In this document: piece by piece, positions 46,944-58,100 of the stretch | How positions within the stretch are numbered: the first letter of the stretch is position 1 | Layout: every line of letters begins with the position of its first letter | Assembly (NCBI GenBank): GCA_027382625.1 | Contig: JAJKFJ010021154.1 | Coordinates: forward strand, 1-64,000 | Direction: 5' to 3' | Source: Tetmemena sp. SeJ-2015 | Taxonomy: Eukaryota; Ciliophora; Spirotrichea; Sporadotrichida; Oxytrichidae | Length of the DNA: 64,000 nucleotides | Notes under the pieces: model-generated | Databases searched by the model: none | Seen by the model: only the letters and a program-made list of their open reading frames with translations | What the model was told of the DNA's origin: nothing | Position numbers and translations under genes: made by a program

Positions 46944-48806
46944 ATGAAGTGCAACTGCGGATCATCTCAAATTAATTATAATGAAGCCAGGGGACTACAT
47001 GCATGTGAATCTTGCGGAAACGTTGTGGAAAGTGGTGCAATTGTGTCTGAGCTTCAATTCTAAAATTCTATGGCAACTGGGTATTTCCTGAATTAGAATA
47101 GAGGCTAAGGAGCTTTATATGCAGGAAGTAAGCACTTCCTTAATATTCTTGAATAGAAAATCTTTATGTGATTTTTATAATATAAAATAAGAATCCAGAA
47201 AGCAGTGAGTAAAATTAATTGTAAGTTATGAAAAAGAAATATGACAAGTTTTGCTAAATTATTTCATCAATATTGATTATCTTTATAGGAAGAGCTTTAT
47301 TCTCTGATTCCAGATAGTTAAGGCTATCTAAGGGTTACAAAGTAGTGGAAGGAATCGCATCTCAATTGAGTATGAGCTAGTACATCGTTGACGCTGGCTA
47401 AAGATTTTTCAAACTTGCTTATGAGAAGAACTTCATCTAAGGAAGAAACACGAAACATGTTGCAGCTGTGTGTCTCTATATAGCTTGCAGGAAAGAGAAA
47501 ACACCTCACTTGCTTATAGATTTCTCTGACGTGCTTCAAACCAATGTCTACATCTTGGGCAGTGTTTATTTGAAGCTTGTGCAGAGACTGTTCTTGGAAG
47601 TGCCTCTGGTAGATCCTTCCATTTTCATCCATAGGTTTTGCTCTAAACTCGAGTTTGAAGGCAAGTCTCATTAAGTAGCCATGACTGCTCTCCGCCTTCT
47701 CTAGACTATGAAAAGAGCTTGGATCACTACTGGTAGAAGACCAAACGGTCTATGCGGTGCCGCCATTCTAATTGCTGCAAGGTATCATAACTACAAGAGA
47801 AACATTTCCTAGATAGTCAAAGTAGTGCATGTCTGTGAAGAGACTATCAGAAAGAGGCTCGATGAGTTCAAAAACACTAGAACCGCCCAGCTTACAAGAG
47901 AAGAATTTCAGTAGATAGAGTCAGGAGTACCTAGAAACTCAGGATAGAATGATTCTAATCCCGGTACCTAGGCCAATGGACAGTTGATGTTACTAGAGAA
48001 GCAGCAAAGTATAGATGAGAATATGGATCCTCCTTCATTCACAAGGAACTTGTGCAAGAAGAAGTTAGAGATTCATGAAGACATGGATGAACTTCATAAA
48101 ATGCTAGAAGAAAAGGCTTTCTAGATAGAAGAGGGATTAATTGAGTATGAATAATAAAGAAATCAGTAGAACTTTTCTTACCAAGAGGAATAGAAGCAGA
48201 GCTACGTTTAAACAGAGTAGATAAATACTAGTACAGTTCCTAACCTTACAAATCAGCTAGTTCCATATTCTAATAAGCTTAATATTTTTCTCAGATGTAG
48301 CAAATAGACACCTCTCGTTTGCAGCTGGCAATAAAGCAATATGAAACTCAGAATGGATCTCACAATGACGATCTATCAGATATTGATGATGCTGAGATAG
48401 ATTCACTCATACTAACTGAGGAGGAGAGAAAACTAAAGACTATTCTTTGGAATAATCTTAATAGAGACTGGATATTAGAGCAGCAAGAAAAGAAAAAACT
48501 CAAGAGGGAGAAAAAGAAACTCAAGGGACATGGATAGTCAGCTCAAAAGAAGACTAAAGCCATCAAGAGTAAGCTTCAATTGTACGTATTAAACTTAACT
48601 ATAGAGTAATTAGTGGTTAAAAATGCTACTAACCCAATAGATGCAATCAAGAACTCATCGTTAATTTTTATCTTAAATTTTAATCTAAGCTAGCTAATAT
48701 AAATCCAAAAAGTAAGATCCTTCCTCAATTAACTTAAATTTTTAATAGTCTTGGAATCAATTTTCAAGAAGCCAACTTTGTGATAAATAAGACAACTGTT
48801 TAGTGA
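46944..48806 (+). CDS. BRF1: BRF1, TFIIB-related subunit of RNA polymerase III factor TFIIIB
   Basis: ATG 46944. N-terminal zinc ribbon: KCNCGSS...[20 protein letters not shown], ending in the IVSE block typical of BRF1. Two cyclin repeats follow: [13 protein letters not shown]...[17 protein letters not shown] with [12 protein letters not shown], and [21 protein letters not shown] with [11 protein letters not shown]. The C-terminal Brf homology block is [20 protein letters not shown] and [18 protein letters not shown]. By family knowledge it recruits Pol III to tRNA and 5S genes. The first ribbon knuckle is CxC where CxxC is usual. An IES (47110-47300) and a 36-bp intron ending CTCAG near 48297 are clear. 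The C-terminus past 48.6 kb is approximate. Confidence 0.9.
47110..47300 (+). other. IES, 182 bp, pointer GAGCTTTAT
   Basis: Copies at 47110-47118 and 47292-47300, same phase. Removal joins NRGQGALF to [13 protein letters not shown], linking the zinc ribbon to the first cyclin repeat. Confidence 0.85.
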
Positions 48807-48887
48807 TAAAAATTGTAAAGCTAATTAGTCTCTAATTTTATTATGCATGCTAGCTAATATATTTTTTAAGATAATTAAAACTATTAT

Positions 48888-51479
48888 TCAGTTGTAGAAT
48901 TTAGGGGTATTTTTATGTTAATGCTGAATCTCTTCATCTCCTTCATCATCTTCTTCTATCTATTCCAGAACAATCGTACGGGTGAGTTAAAAATAAATTT
49001 ACAACTCTGTTAGCTTTTACTTTTTCTTTCTATTTTTCTAAAATAAAATGAAAAATTCATTCCTATCTAATTATATTTGGTATCAAAATATGCAATTTGT
49101 CTTGCAAAAATTTGAAAATTAATCCAAAAAAGATGAATTTAATCTTTATCTTAATGACTAATTCAATCCTCAAATATTTTTATATTAAAATACCTAGTAT
49201 AGGTCAGAACAATTAAAGGTATGAATTTATTGCATTATCAACGTATATCATTTGAAAAAATTATTTGATGATAAAATAACTTAATTTTTTGTATTCCCAT
49301 AATATATTTATTCATCTATTTCTTTCTCTTTTAGATTCCTTATCTGGTTAGTATCCATATATGTCGTAAACGTATTCAATCAAAGCTTTACAGAGGAAGT
49401 AAAGCATTGCCACACATTTTTGCATTTTCTCAACCTTCTCTAGAGTGATTTCCTTTAAAAATTACTTTTCCGTCTCTACGATAGCCGATAGTTCAAATTT
49501 CTGCAAATCAGAGCAAGATTTAAGAATAAGGAAATGCTGATAAGCATCATAAGAATGCTCACAGTAATTTTGCATTTGCTCCCACCCCTAAATAAGTTCC
49601 TATCTCTCGTAAATTATCAAGTTAACCAAATGCATGAAGCAGTTTGAAATATTCTCTAGATCCAAGGATGAAATGCCTTCAATCGTAGCAGGATTTAACT
49701 TTGATATTTTATTTATCAGAGTTGGTGAGATTCTGCTCAAAGTGTCTAATAGATACTATTCGGAGGTCTATTCAGGTCCTTTTATATACTTTTAGAGTTT
49801 ATCTTTTACACTATTCTCTTTTCGGCTCATTTCATTTTAATTCTCCTCAGTAATTTCAACAGAACTCGTGAGTTTTACCTCAACTGGCTTGACTTACTCT
49901 ATTTTAACTAACTACACATTATTTATAGCTGTCTAAATTTAAAGTTCTTTTAACTCTACTTCCAAAGGTTCAGATTTTATCTACGCACTCTTGCTTCTAA
50001 GAGCAGATTTATCAATTTTATCATCTTTCTTGCTTTTCTTCACAGATTAGATTGACTCCTTTATTTACAAAGAGTGTTTATTTTAAAGTCTATGATTATG
50101 AACAGAAGTTTTTACCTTTGGCTTCGCTCTTTGTGATATTTCTGCAGGCTGTAATTTGTTAGATAGCTTTTGTCTCGAGTCCTTAATATAATAAACTTAT
50201 ATGGTTTAATTAGGAACAAATAAAAATTAATTTTTTAAGCAATTTTAAAGAAAATATTTCTTGATAAATTAATATGAGCGATACTTTTGTAAAAGATAGC
50301 ATTCTTCCAAAGATTGATATCTATTTCTGGCTCGTTTTTCTGATCCCTCTCTTTTGAATTCTCCGTGCTGTAAATTTAATTAGCTGCAACTACATTCTTT
50401 TCATATTGATTCCTTTTATCTTCTTGCTCCTTCTTCTTTCTTCTCGCATCTCTAGTTAGTCCCTTAGCTCTAGCTGATATCGCTGGGGACTAAGATCTTT
50501 TAGTACTTGTCGCTGTCTATACTCTTGAATTTTTCTCTTCCCCTTGTGGAGGCTCGCTTTCGTTGAAATTAAACTTTAAATTACAAATTTGAAAAAAATT
50601 AGAGATGCTAATTAGCTCCGCTTCGGTAAAGCTGAAGTCTGGCTTTATCTGCTTTCTTTTGAGTTTCAAGTAGTCGTGAGAATTTGCATCACTGTCATTT
50701 TGAGCAGAGGAGTCATTCCTTATTTCCGATTGAAAATCTGAGTTCTATTTTACTGATGTTGCAGATTCTGAATGTATCATCATCAGCTGTCCATTCTATG
50801 ATTCCTCCTTACTGGCCGTATTTAGCACTTCTGTAGTCACTTATGTTGAGTGCCCTTCGCCTTTAGTAATTTCACTACTGTGATTACTAATCAAATTCTT
50901 TTGGCTGTTACTAGTCTAAAGATCTGAAGTTTATGGAGCGTTATTATTATTGCTGTGAGTATTCGTCCTTCTAGTAGGAGTCTTATGAAGTCTGAGAACA
51001 GACTCTTCCATCTCTTTGTGAGATTTGAATTTGCGCTGTTGTGTTGTAGCAGCTGCATTTTAGGCTTAGTTATTTAGCGATGAGAGGCCTTAGGTAGAAT
51101 TCAGCAGATTAAGCTGCAGGGGCTAAGTTTAATTGAGAAAAGAAGATTTGTTGGACTTTGAGTTCATAGTGAGATTTATTTCCTGAGAATTTTCCAAAGA
51201 GAGATCTTCATTTAGTAAATGCCGGAGTGAATGATTGCTTTTTTATTTAAAGGGAGTTATGTTGTTTAAATTCCGAGACTCCCTCCTCGGGGACTTATCT
51301 GCTAACAAAATTGAGGTCTGCTTAAAGTTCATAAAAGCATAATTAAAGTTGAGAATCTGAGTTTAAGAAAAGATCCTCTCAGTTTAGTTTGAAGATAGGA
51401 GAGAGCTGCTACTTGGATTTAGAGAAATCTAAGAAGGAATTTTGGGCTTGATTGAAGCTCTGCTTGGAGTTTTATTCAT
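48888..51479 (-). CDS. Ser/Asn/Gln-rich disordered protein, unrecognised
   Basis: ATG 51479 (MNKTPSRASIKPKIPSQISL). The frame then runs open for about 1.25 kb (51479-50230), the longest uninterrupted coding segment seen here. It contains many TAA/TAG sense codons and no IES. A basic block (ARAKGLTRDARRKKEQEDK near 50.44 kb) follows. After an intron or IES near 50.1-50.2 kb come a Lys-rich segment and a helical C-terminal region (about 49.8-49.35 kb, including YEYVYDIYG-like aromatic residues). The end is very acidic, LEQIEEDDEGDEEIQH, with TGA 48888. Convergent with BRF1. No domain recognised. Confidence 0.6.
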
Positions 51480-51538
51480 TGAATTAAAATTTATCACTTA
51501 TATATTATTTTATTACCCTTTGAAATATTCCTTTCTAT

Positions 51539-54500
51539 TCAATCGCTTTATTCAAAAAATATTTAAGTTGCCAGCCCATTCAATATAGTGAAGATGAATA
51601 GAGGAAGAATAATAATCCAAAGTGGAATGAGCAAAATAAAGAGACTAGTGTTAATTGTTCCATCCAAACGCATGCATAGAGCAATCCAAAAGCCGTAAAA
51701 GAAACCTGGTATGAGGATGAAATTAAAGATCAGCCCAAAGTCTATTTTAATGACTCCGCTGATGTGCTTATTATAGCAAATGTGCTCATTCTTCTTATTT
51801 CCATACAATTCTATCATAAGCTTTAAATGCCTCTTTGCTTCTCGGAGTGAGTTTTAAGTGTCTTTATGAGTGCGGATAAGTTCACAAATGTAGAAAATTA
51901 AGCCAGGTGCAAAGGAAATCGGACTTATCTAGGTAAAGGTAATCAGATCTTGAAGAACATAGATCTTAAGGAAGATTCCTAGGTAGAAGAAAAAGGCTGT
52001 GAGCGAAACTGTGACGTAAAATTAACTCAAGAAGTCACTCTTTTTGTAAAAAATTAAAATAGTACAGGAAGCAATCTTTGGTATTCCTGCCTCTGAGATT
52101 CATCATTTAGCTTGAAAGAAGTTTATAGCAATCTTAAGTCCTTAGAAACTTCACTTCGTTGAAATATTTATCTGCAGTCTTCTTCATGAGAACTATTAGG
52201 ATTATTAGACAACCCCAGGCAAATGTAACGGGTGCTAACACTATCCTTAAATCGAGCTGCATATTTTAAATATCGTAACCTGCTGCTAGAATAACAGTAG
52301 AGAACAACACAATCATGATAAAGAGTAGCTAGACCCACCATTCAAAAAGCTTTTATTAGGCGTAGTAGCTTTTTCTCTTTAGGAGTTACGACTGTGAATG
52401 AAGTTCTCTTAGAGTATCATCAATAAGCATTAAGTTATGGTTTTTTACTCCAGTTCTACCAGTTTTACTCAGAAAGTTTAGAAAACTGTGCATAGCCCAA
52501 AGAGGTTCGATTTTAGGGCTCAGAAAGATTTTAAATATTGTTTGTTGGAGTTTTAAACAATTGTCATTTCTTTCAGAGTAAGATATGAAGCTATTCTCTC
52601 AATAACTGCTTCATTTAGAGATGTGAATGTAATTTTTATATTTTAAGATTCCTATCTTCTCTAGCTTTTCTTCATTTGCTTTCCTTTGAAAGATTTTTTC
52701 TATGACTGAAATATGTCAACAGTTGCCAAATTACTCATAGAATTTTTAACCTCAAGCTTGTCGTAAACTCTACTGTGGCTGCTGTTTATGTTTATCTCAT
52801 ATTATGCTGGGCTCATCTAATGAAATTACTGTAAAAAATTAAAGTTAGAAAGAAAGTTATCAACTTAAGACAATAAATTTACTTGAGAAGAGAAGACTTG
52901 ATTGAATTCTTGATCAAGGTTCGGATTTCTCTATTAGTAAATAAAGGCAATCTTATTTTCTACTACGCCGCTGTCATTTTAAGGTTCAGACTCTTTTTGG
53001 TTTCTATCGTGATCGGAGTGAAACATATTCTCTTAAGAAAGTGGTCTTTTAGAGAGATCGATCCCATAGACAAGTGGAGATTTCATATCATCTATGTCAT
53101 ACATTACCAAATTCTAGTAAATTTAAACTTAATGTATTCCTCTATTATAATTTAAAAAGAAAGCTTAATTGTTATCATCTTGCGTCTTTTGATTGTTATA
53201 GAAGTTATTTACTCCAAGGGATAATAAATTTAAATAGATTTTTTCTTGTTTCTGGACTGAGAATAATTGGAGGTATTCGTTTATTTTTTCTCACCTGTAT
53301 CCTGAGGTTCATCTAATACTCTTTCATTAGTGTAGTGTTCGATATTTTCTATCTCTAAATCTTCAATATCACACTTTTAAATAAAAAATTAGAGAGATGA
53401 ATATCATAAAATCAACCTATTTTTTTAGAAAGGTTAAAATTCGAGCTATATTTTTATTTTGACCAGCTCCAAAGTCTGTGGTTGTGTGTTGCTTGTTTAA
53501 ATTATCTCTACTTTTAAATCTTCGAACGTGATAAGGAATATGGTTATCTTTTTTATTTTTCACCATTTCCGAACTTTCCACCTAGAAGCTCATTCTAGTG
53601 CTGCTATTCTTTTCTGGCAGCGTCATGAGTTAACACGTAGCATGAGGGACTGGCCACACTAGTTATGAGCGTATTAGAGTGGGTGATATAAAAGCCTATT
53701 ATAGATAACCCTTGCGGGGTGCTTAATTCTGCTAATCTAATCTAAACTTTTCTGGCATGTACTTCTGTCCATAAACTTTCCCATTCTGAAAATCATGCTG
53801 CAGATATCGAGACTCATCCTTTATTGTGATGCTATTGCTGTTTTTATCTTCAGCTATCCCACTAAAATCATTTTTGTTGTCACTGGTAGCTTCTATAAAA
53901 ATTTAAACTATATATGTAAAGCATATTATTAAGCCATGTAGTTATCTCTATTCGCTTGCAATATGTTGAAGGGTCTATTTGGCTTTTCCGGTATAGTCTT
54001 GCCCATGTTTTCAAAGTATTATATCAAACTCTGATTTTCAATGTTACTCTGATAATTTGCATTATGATTTAGGGAGCTATCTCCCAATATTTTCGAAGAT
54101 TATTCGAGAATCGCTGCTCCTTGATTATAAGAAGATCCGACCCCTCCAAAGCCACCATTCATAACTTAAGCATCCCTATTGAAAGTCAAATTTACTGGAT
54201 TGTTGTTCAGGAAAGTAGTCATTTGACCAGGATTAAGAGTAAGTGGCTAGGCTCCAGTCTATCTATGAGTATTAAAATTAGCGGTTACATTTTCGAATTT
54301 GAGAGATTGTGAAGCATTATTCTCCTGAATAGATTGATGGCCAAGTTAATCTATAACTTCGTGATTTTCAGGGCCCATCGTACTTATTCTAACACTCATA
54401 GGAACTTGAGAATTCTCCACGCAGCTCTTCTACTGAAGTTGTTCAATCTTAAGTTGAGTCATTGAATCTTGCACATCTATACCATCTTATGTGTTTTAGA

Positions 54501-54603
54501 TGTAGCGCTGATATTTCTAGTTGATTTCTTGAGCCTCAAAATCAAGAGATGCTTGAGTTTGTTCGACGTTTGAATTTATAGTTTTGAGGTGGAGTTGCTC
54601 CAT
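51539..54603 (-). CDS. F-box plus TMEM185-like multipass membrane protein
   Basis: ATG 54603 directly follows a TTCTTACAG acceptor, so the leader may be spliced. The N-terminal part (54.6-52.7 kb) is disordered. An F-box-like helix set, LNEAVIERIASYLTLKEMTI, sits near 52.62-52.56 kb. From about 52.36 kb on there are several hydrophobic helices, including LLFIMIVLFSTVILAAGY, LTAFFFYLGIFLKIYVL and MRLDGTINTSLFILLIPLWI; the last matches the LRLDG...PLWI block of TMEM185 (Fragile-X-F) proteins. TGA 51539. By family, F-boxes dock to SCF ubiquitin ligases; TMEM185 function is unknown. It is read as one gene because the IES at 53342-53454 joins the halves in phase. Confidence 0.62.
53342..53454 (-). 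other. IES, 106 bp, pointer AAAATAT
   Basis: Copies at 53448-53454 and 53342-53348, same phase. Removal joins DFGAGQNKNI to EHYTNERVLDEP and removes a TGA near 53370. Confidence 0.72.
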
Positions 54604-54646
54604 CTGTAAGAATATATAATGAATTATTGAATTATTGAGCCCTCTT

Positions 54647-54896
54647 ATGAATATCATTTTCAAGTATATAGAAAGTGGAATTGATAGAGATAGATTACTG
54701 TGAGAAAGAATATATCAATGAATCAACAAGATTATTCGCAAGATTACGAGGGAGCTTTAGCATGAATTTTGATAGGCTTTATAAGGCATCTAAGGTAAAG
54801 GTAGAGGCATATGATGCTTGCGAAGTTAGGAATAAGTAAGTAGAAGATTTTAGTCCTGAAAACTCCCTCTGCTTAGAGCAACAAAAGAATTAGTGA
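54647..54896 (+). CDS. Small 61-residue protein, unrecognised
   Basis: ATG 54647. After removal of the 61-bp IES (54651-54717) it reads MNINESTRLFARLRGSFSMN followed by a charged helical stretch and three Cys overall, ending at TGA 54894. The frame uses TAG/TAA as sense. It is too short and interrupted to be found by simple ORF calling. It lies 43 bp from the oppositely directed ATG of the F-box gene. No domain recognised; the scattered Cys do not form a twin CX9C pattern. Confidence 0.5.
54651..54717 (+). other. IES, 61 bp, pointer ATATCA
   Basis: Copies at 54651-54656 and 54712-54717 in the same phase. Without removal the frame from ATG 54647 meets a TGA after 20 codons. Confidence 0.6.
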
Positions 54897-55125
54897 TGCT
54901 AAAAACCCAACTATAAGAGAATTAAAATATTTAAACTTACAGGGCACCATTAGTGAGAGAGTTAACTTTTCACATCTATTTGCTCGAGTATTTTAAGTTG
55001 CTATAAAATCATAATTATAAATGAAGAACATTTATCAATTCACTTATTATTTTAAGATAAGTTAGCAAACCTTATAAATTCATAACATAAAAAAGGAGGT
55101 CTAAAATTGGTCTTGGAAAATATCA

Positions 55126-58100
55126 TCATTATACTTCGCTCTTATCTATCATATTTTTGACTGTCCTATTAAGTTCCAGTCTATTAGGTTTCCAAAGACT
55201 TTTCTTCTTATTTTTGATTACTGCTCTAACTCTATTTTTGTCGGATGATTTTAGTTGAGCTACTATTTCAGGGGAAAGGAAATTTTCATAATCGTCAGTC
55301 TCTTATCTTCTTTTATTCTCAATGATTTAGTTTATATTCTATAGCTTTTTATCTGCGACTCCAATCATGAGCTATTCTTAATACATTTCAAGGACTTTGG
55401 ATATCTCATCATTCTCACCATCATAAGTTTCCTTGATTTTATCAATTTAATGATTGATAGAAACTATCTCCTTCCTCTCTCTTGAGTTGCACCTCTCTAT
55501 AATCTGTTTCAATTCTACCTTATTTACTCTGAAGCCTTTCTACTTTTAAAGCTATTCTAAATCCTTAACTTCCAAGGTATTTTGAGAGATGAAACTTTTG
55601 TTGGCACTCTTAGTTTGATCTGCTAATGCATCAGCTAAACTTATATTGAGATTGTTCTACTTCTTAGTTTTAATTGGGGTAACTGCATGTGATGGGTACT
55701 TGAGGCGAGCTGAAGAGTATTACAAGGCACTGTTATTTTTCTCAGCTCTCTCAATTTCCTTCTTTCTAAAGGGATTTGTGTTGATATTCATTGGAGTTGG
55801 AGCTGTTGCATCAGTTTCTCTAAGTGTTATCATAATACTTTGATCCTCGATATTCGAGGTGTTTGCAATAGAATCCAGAATAGGTGAAGGCAAGTGAAGT
55901 TTAGACTAGAAATTCGAATCGTCTCCTTTTGCGCTTGGATTTATGCTATAAGACTATTGGAAGTCCTTCGAAACTGAAGATGTGAAACCTCCATAAGCGT
56001 TATAGTTAGCTTTAGAAGTTAAATATATAAATTATGGATGGTAGAACCAGACCTGAACCAAAATTTGTCGATTAACTTGGACTCTGTATCATCTCAAGAT
56101 CTACATTGGTAAAATGAAGCGTTGTTGCTTCTCTTCTATTTATCTTTTTTAGTGATGACGCTATCTAGTAGTTTTTGCAGTAGTCTGTCATTCTTCATAT
56201 TCTCATCTATTTCAATTTCATAGCCATCATTTATGAGTTCCTCCATCTTTTTTACTTGTAATTCAAGTGTCCTGCCGATATCTGGTTCCCACATTCTCAT
56301 TCTCTCATCCACATACTCCCTAATTTCAATTTACTTGCGCGCAGTCATCTTTTTTGAAGCCTCTAATTAAGCATTCTCTCTTAGATCTTTCATCAATTTT
56401 TGCGTTATCTATCGGGGCGAAGTCTACTGACTAAGTGAGAGATCCTAGACATTAATTGGTTCAAGTTTAGTAGGAGGATTTTTAGTCAATCTCATTTCGG
56501 TTGAAGATTTCATAAAGTTTCGCAGTTTAATCTTTGTAGTTGCCTTTTAAAAACGCAAACTCATTAACTCCTTGCATAATTTCTTCAGGTCGATCTGGTT
56601 CATTTGGTGTGTAGACACCGTTCAGAAATTTCCTATATCCTATGGTCTCTAAAGGTGGCTTATAAGTTTTGTGGAAGAGCCTATTATGCCTGAGCAAATT
56701 TCTAATGTTATAAATACTCTCCTTTTCAATATTAGAGGAGATCCTCATGGTGTTTGGGTATGCAATATCGACGGATTAATTCTTTAACCTTTAAATTTTG
56801 GATCTGAAGAATTTGTCCTCATCAGTTTCAATTATCTTTTTCTGTAATATCAAGTCAATCTCTTTCCTCTTTTTAACTGGAGATGGGTTAATTGTTTGAT
56901 AACCCTTTGTGTAAATTTTCTTAAAAGTGTCATCTTTTAAGGCCTCTTTAATGAGTCTTATTTCTTAAATTCTGTCTTTCTAAGGTATAATCAGATCTTC
57001 CATTATCAGCTTTTCCACTTAAATAAATTATAAAAAAATCAAGAACTCAATTGCCTCTCTTTAGTCAGATTAATACGAATGATAATGAGTAAAATATGTT
57101 TCAAATCTTTTTGATAGATCTCCCTTGTATAATTAATTCAGATTTGGCTTCCAGATCCTATTGCTCCTTTATGAAAGGGCTTTCATAAATCAATTCATAA
57201 CCTCCCGTATCGGTTTACTCTATACTTCCATTTTCTCTGTCTTACCTCCAATCAATCACAACCTTCATCATATCAGAAAGCATTCGAGGAACTAGATCAG
57301 TCGTCACTTTTGTCGAGTGCTCCATAGTTGGGCACTTATTTATTTCCAAAAGCCACATTTTGTTCTCATCATCTAAGATCACGTCATACCCATAGAGGCC
57401 GATGGAGTTCTTTCTCCATTCTATTTTCTCCCAAGCACTCAGCAAACTAATTTTAATTATCTCCTCCAGCTATGGCCTAAAATAGTCGTCCCAAGCATCG
57501 TTATAGCAATTAGACTCCCCGAACAGCCTGCCCTGTCTTTTATTCAAATACTCTCTAAACTGATCTAGGCTCCACATATTTTCTGGAAATTTGTCCCTCT
57601 GCTCCTTCTTTTGATTTGTACAGTTCTTTGCTATTGAGTTGTTGGTGAGGTGTATAAAAAGATTCTTTATGTTTTGCGCATCATAGTCAACTGCGGAAAA
57701 TCTAATGTAGCAGTCTCTGTATAGGAAAATTTGCAAAGGGTTCCAACTTACAACAAGAAACAAATATTTTATAGGAGAACCCAAACTCTGATATCAAATT
57801 TCCTGTTCTTAATCAGAAAGGGATTTTCCAAGTATTTTTAAACTACCCATGACTTACTCCCAAAAGATTAAACTTTTTAAGTTTCACCCTTTGATATGGT
57901 AGTCGAAATCTCTGAATAAGTTAGTATCTCAAGAAAAGAGTCAAATATTTTGATATTTCTTCCTCTACTAAGACCTCCAGGCTTAACTATCCAAGTATTT
58001 TTGAAGCCGTTTAAATTAGTTTAAGGGAATAGAGATTTTAACCTTCTAATGAGGCTTTTGCAAAACTCATGCAAGGAAATAAATTATATGGAACTAAGAT

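Noticed and set aside
52883..53316. Two hydrophobic + strand ORFs
   Set aside because: The minus strand of the same DNA is a long open frame in phase with the F-box gene; the + strand ORFs are its shadows.
55646..55843. Hydrophobic + strand ORF resembling a signal peptide plus membrane helix
   Set aside because: It is the antisense shadow of a Ser/Lys-rich minus-strand coding segment that continues on both sides.
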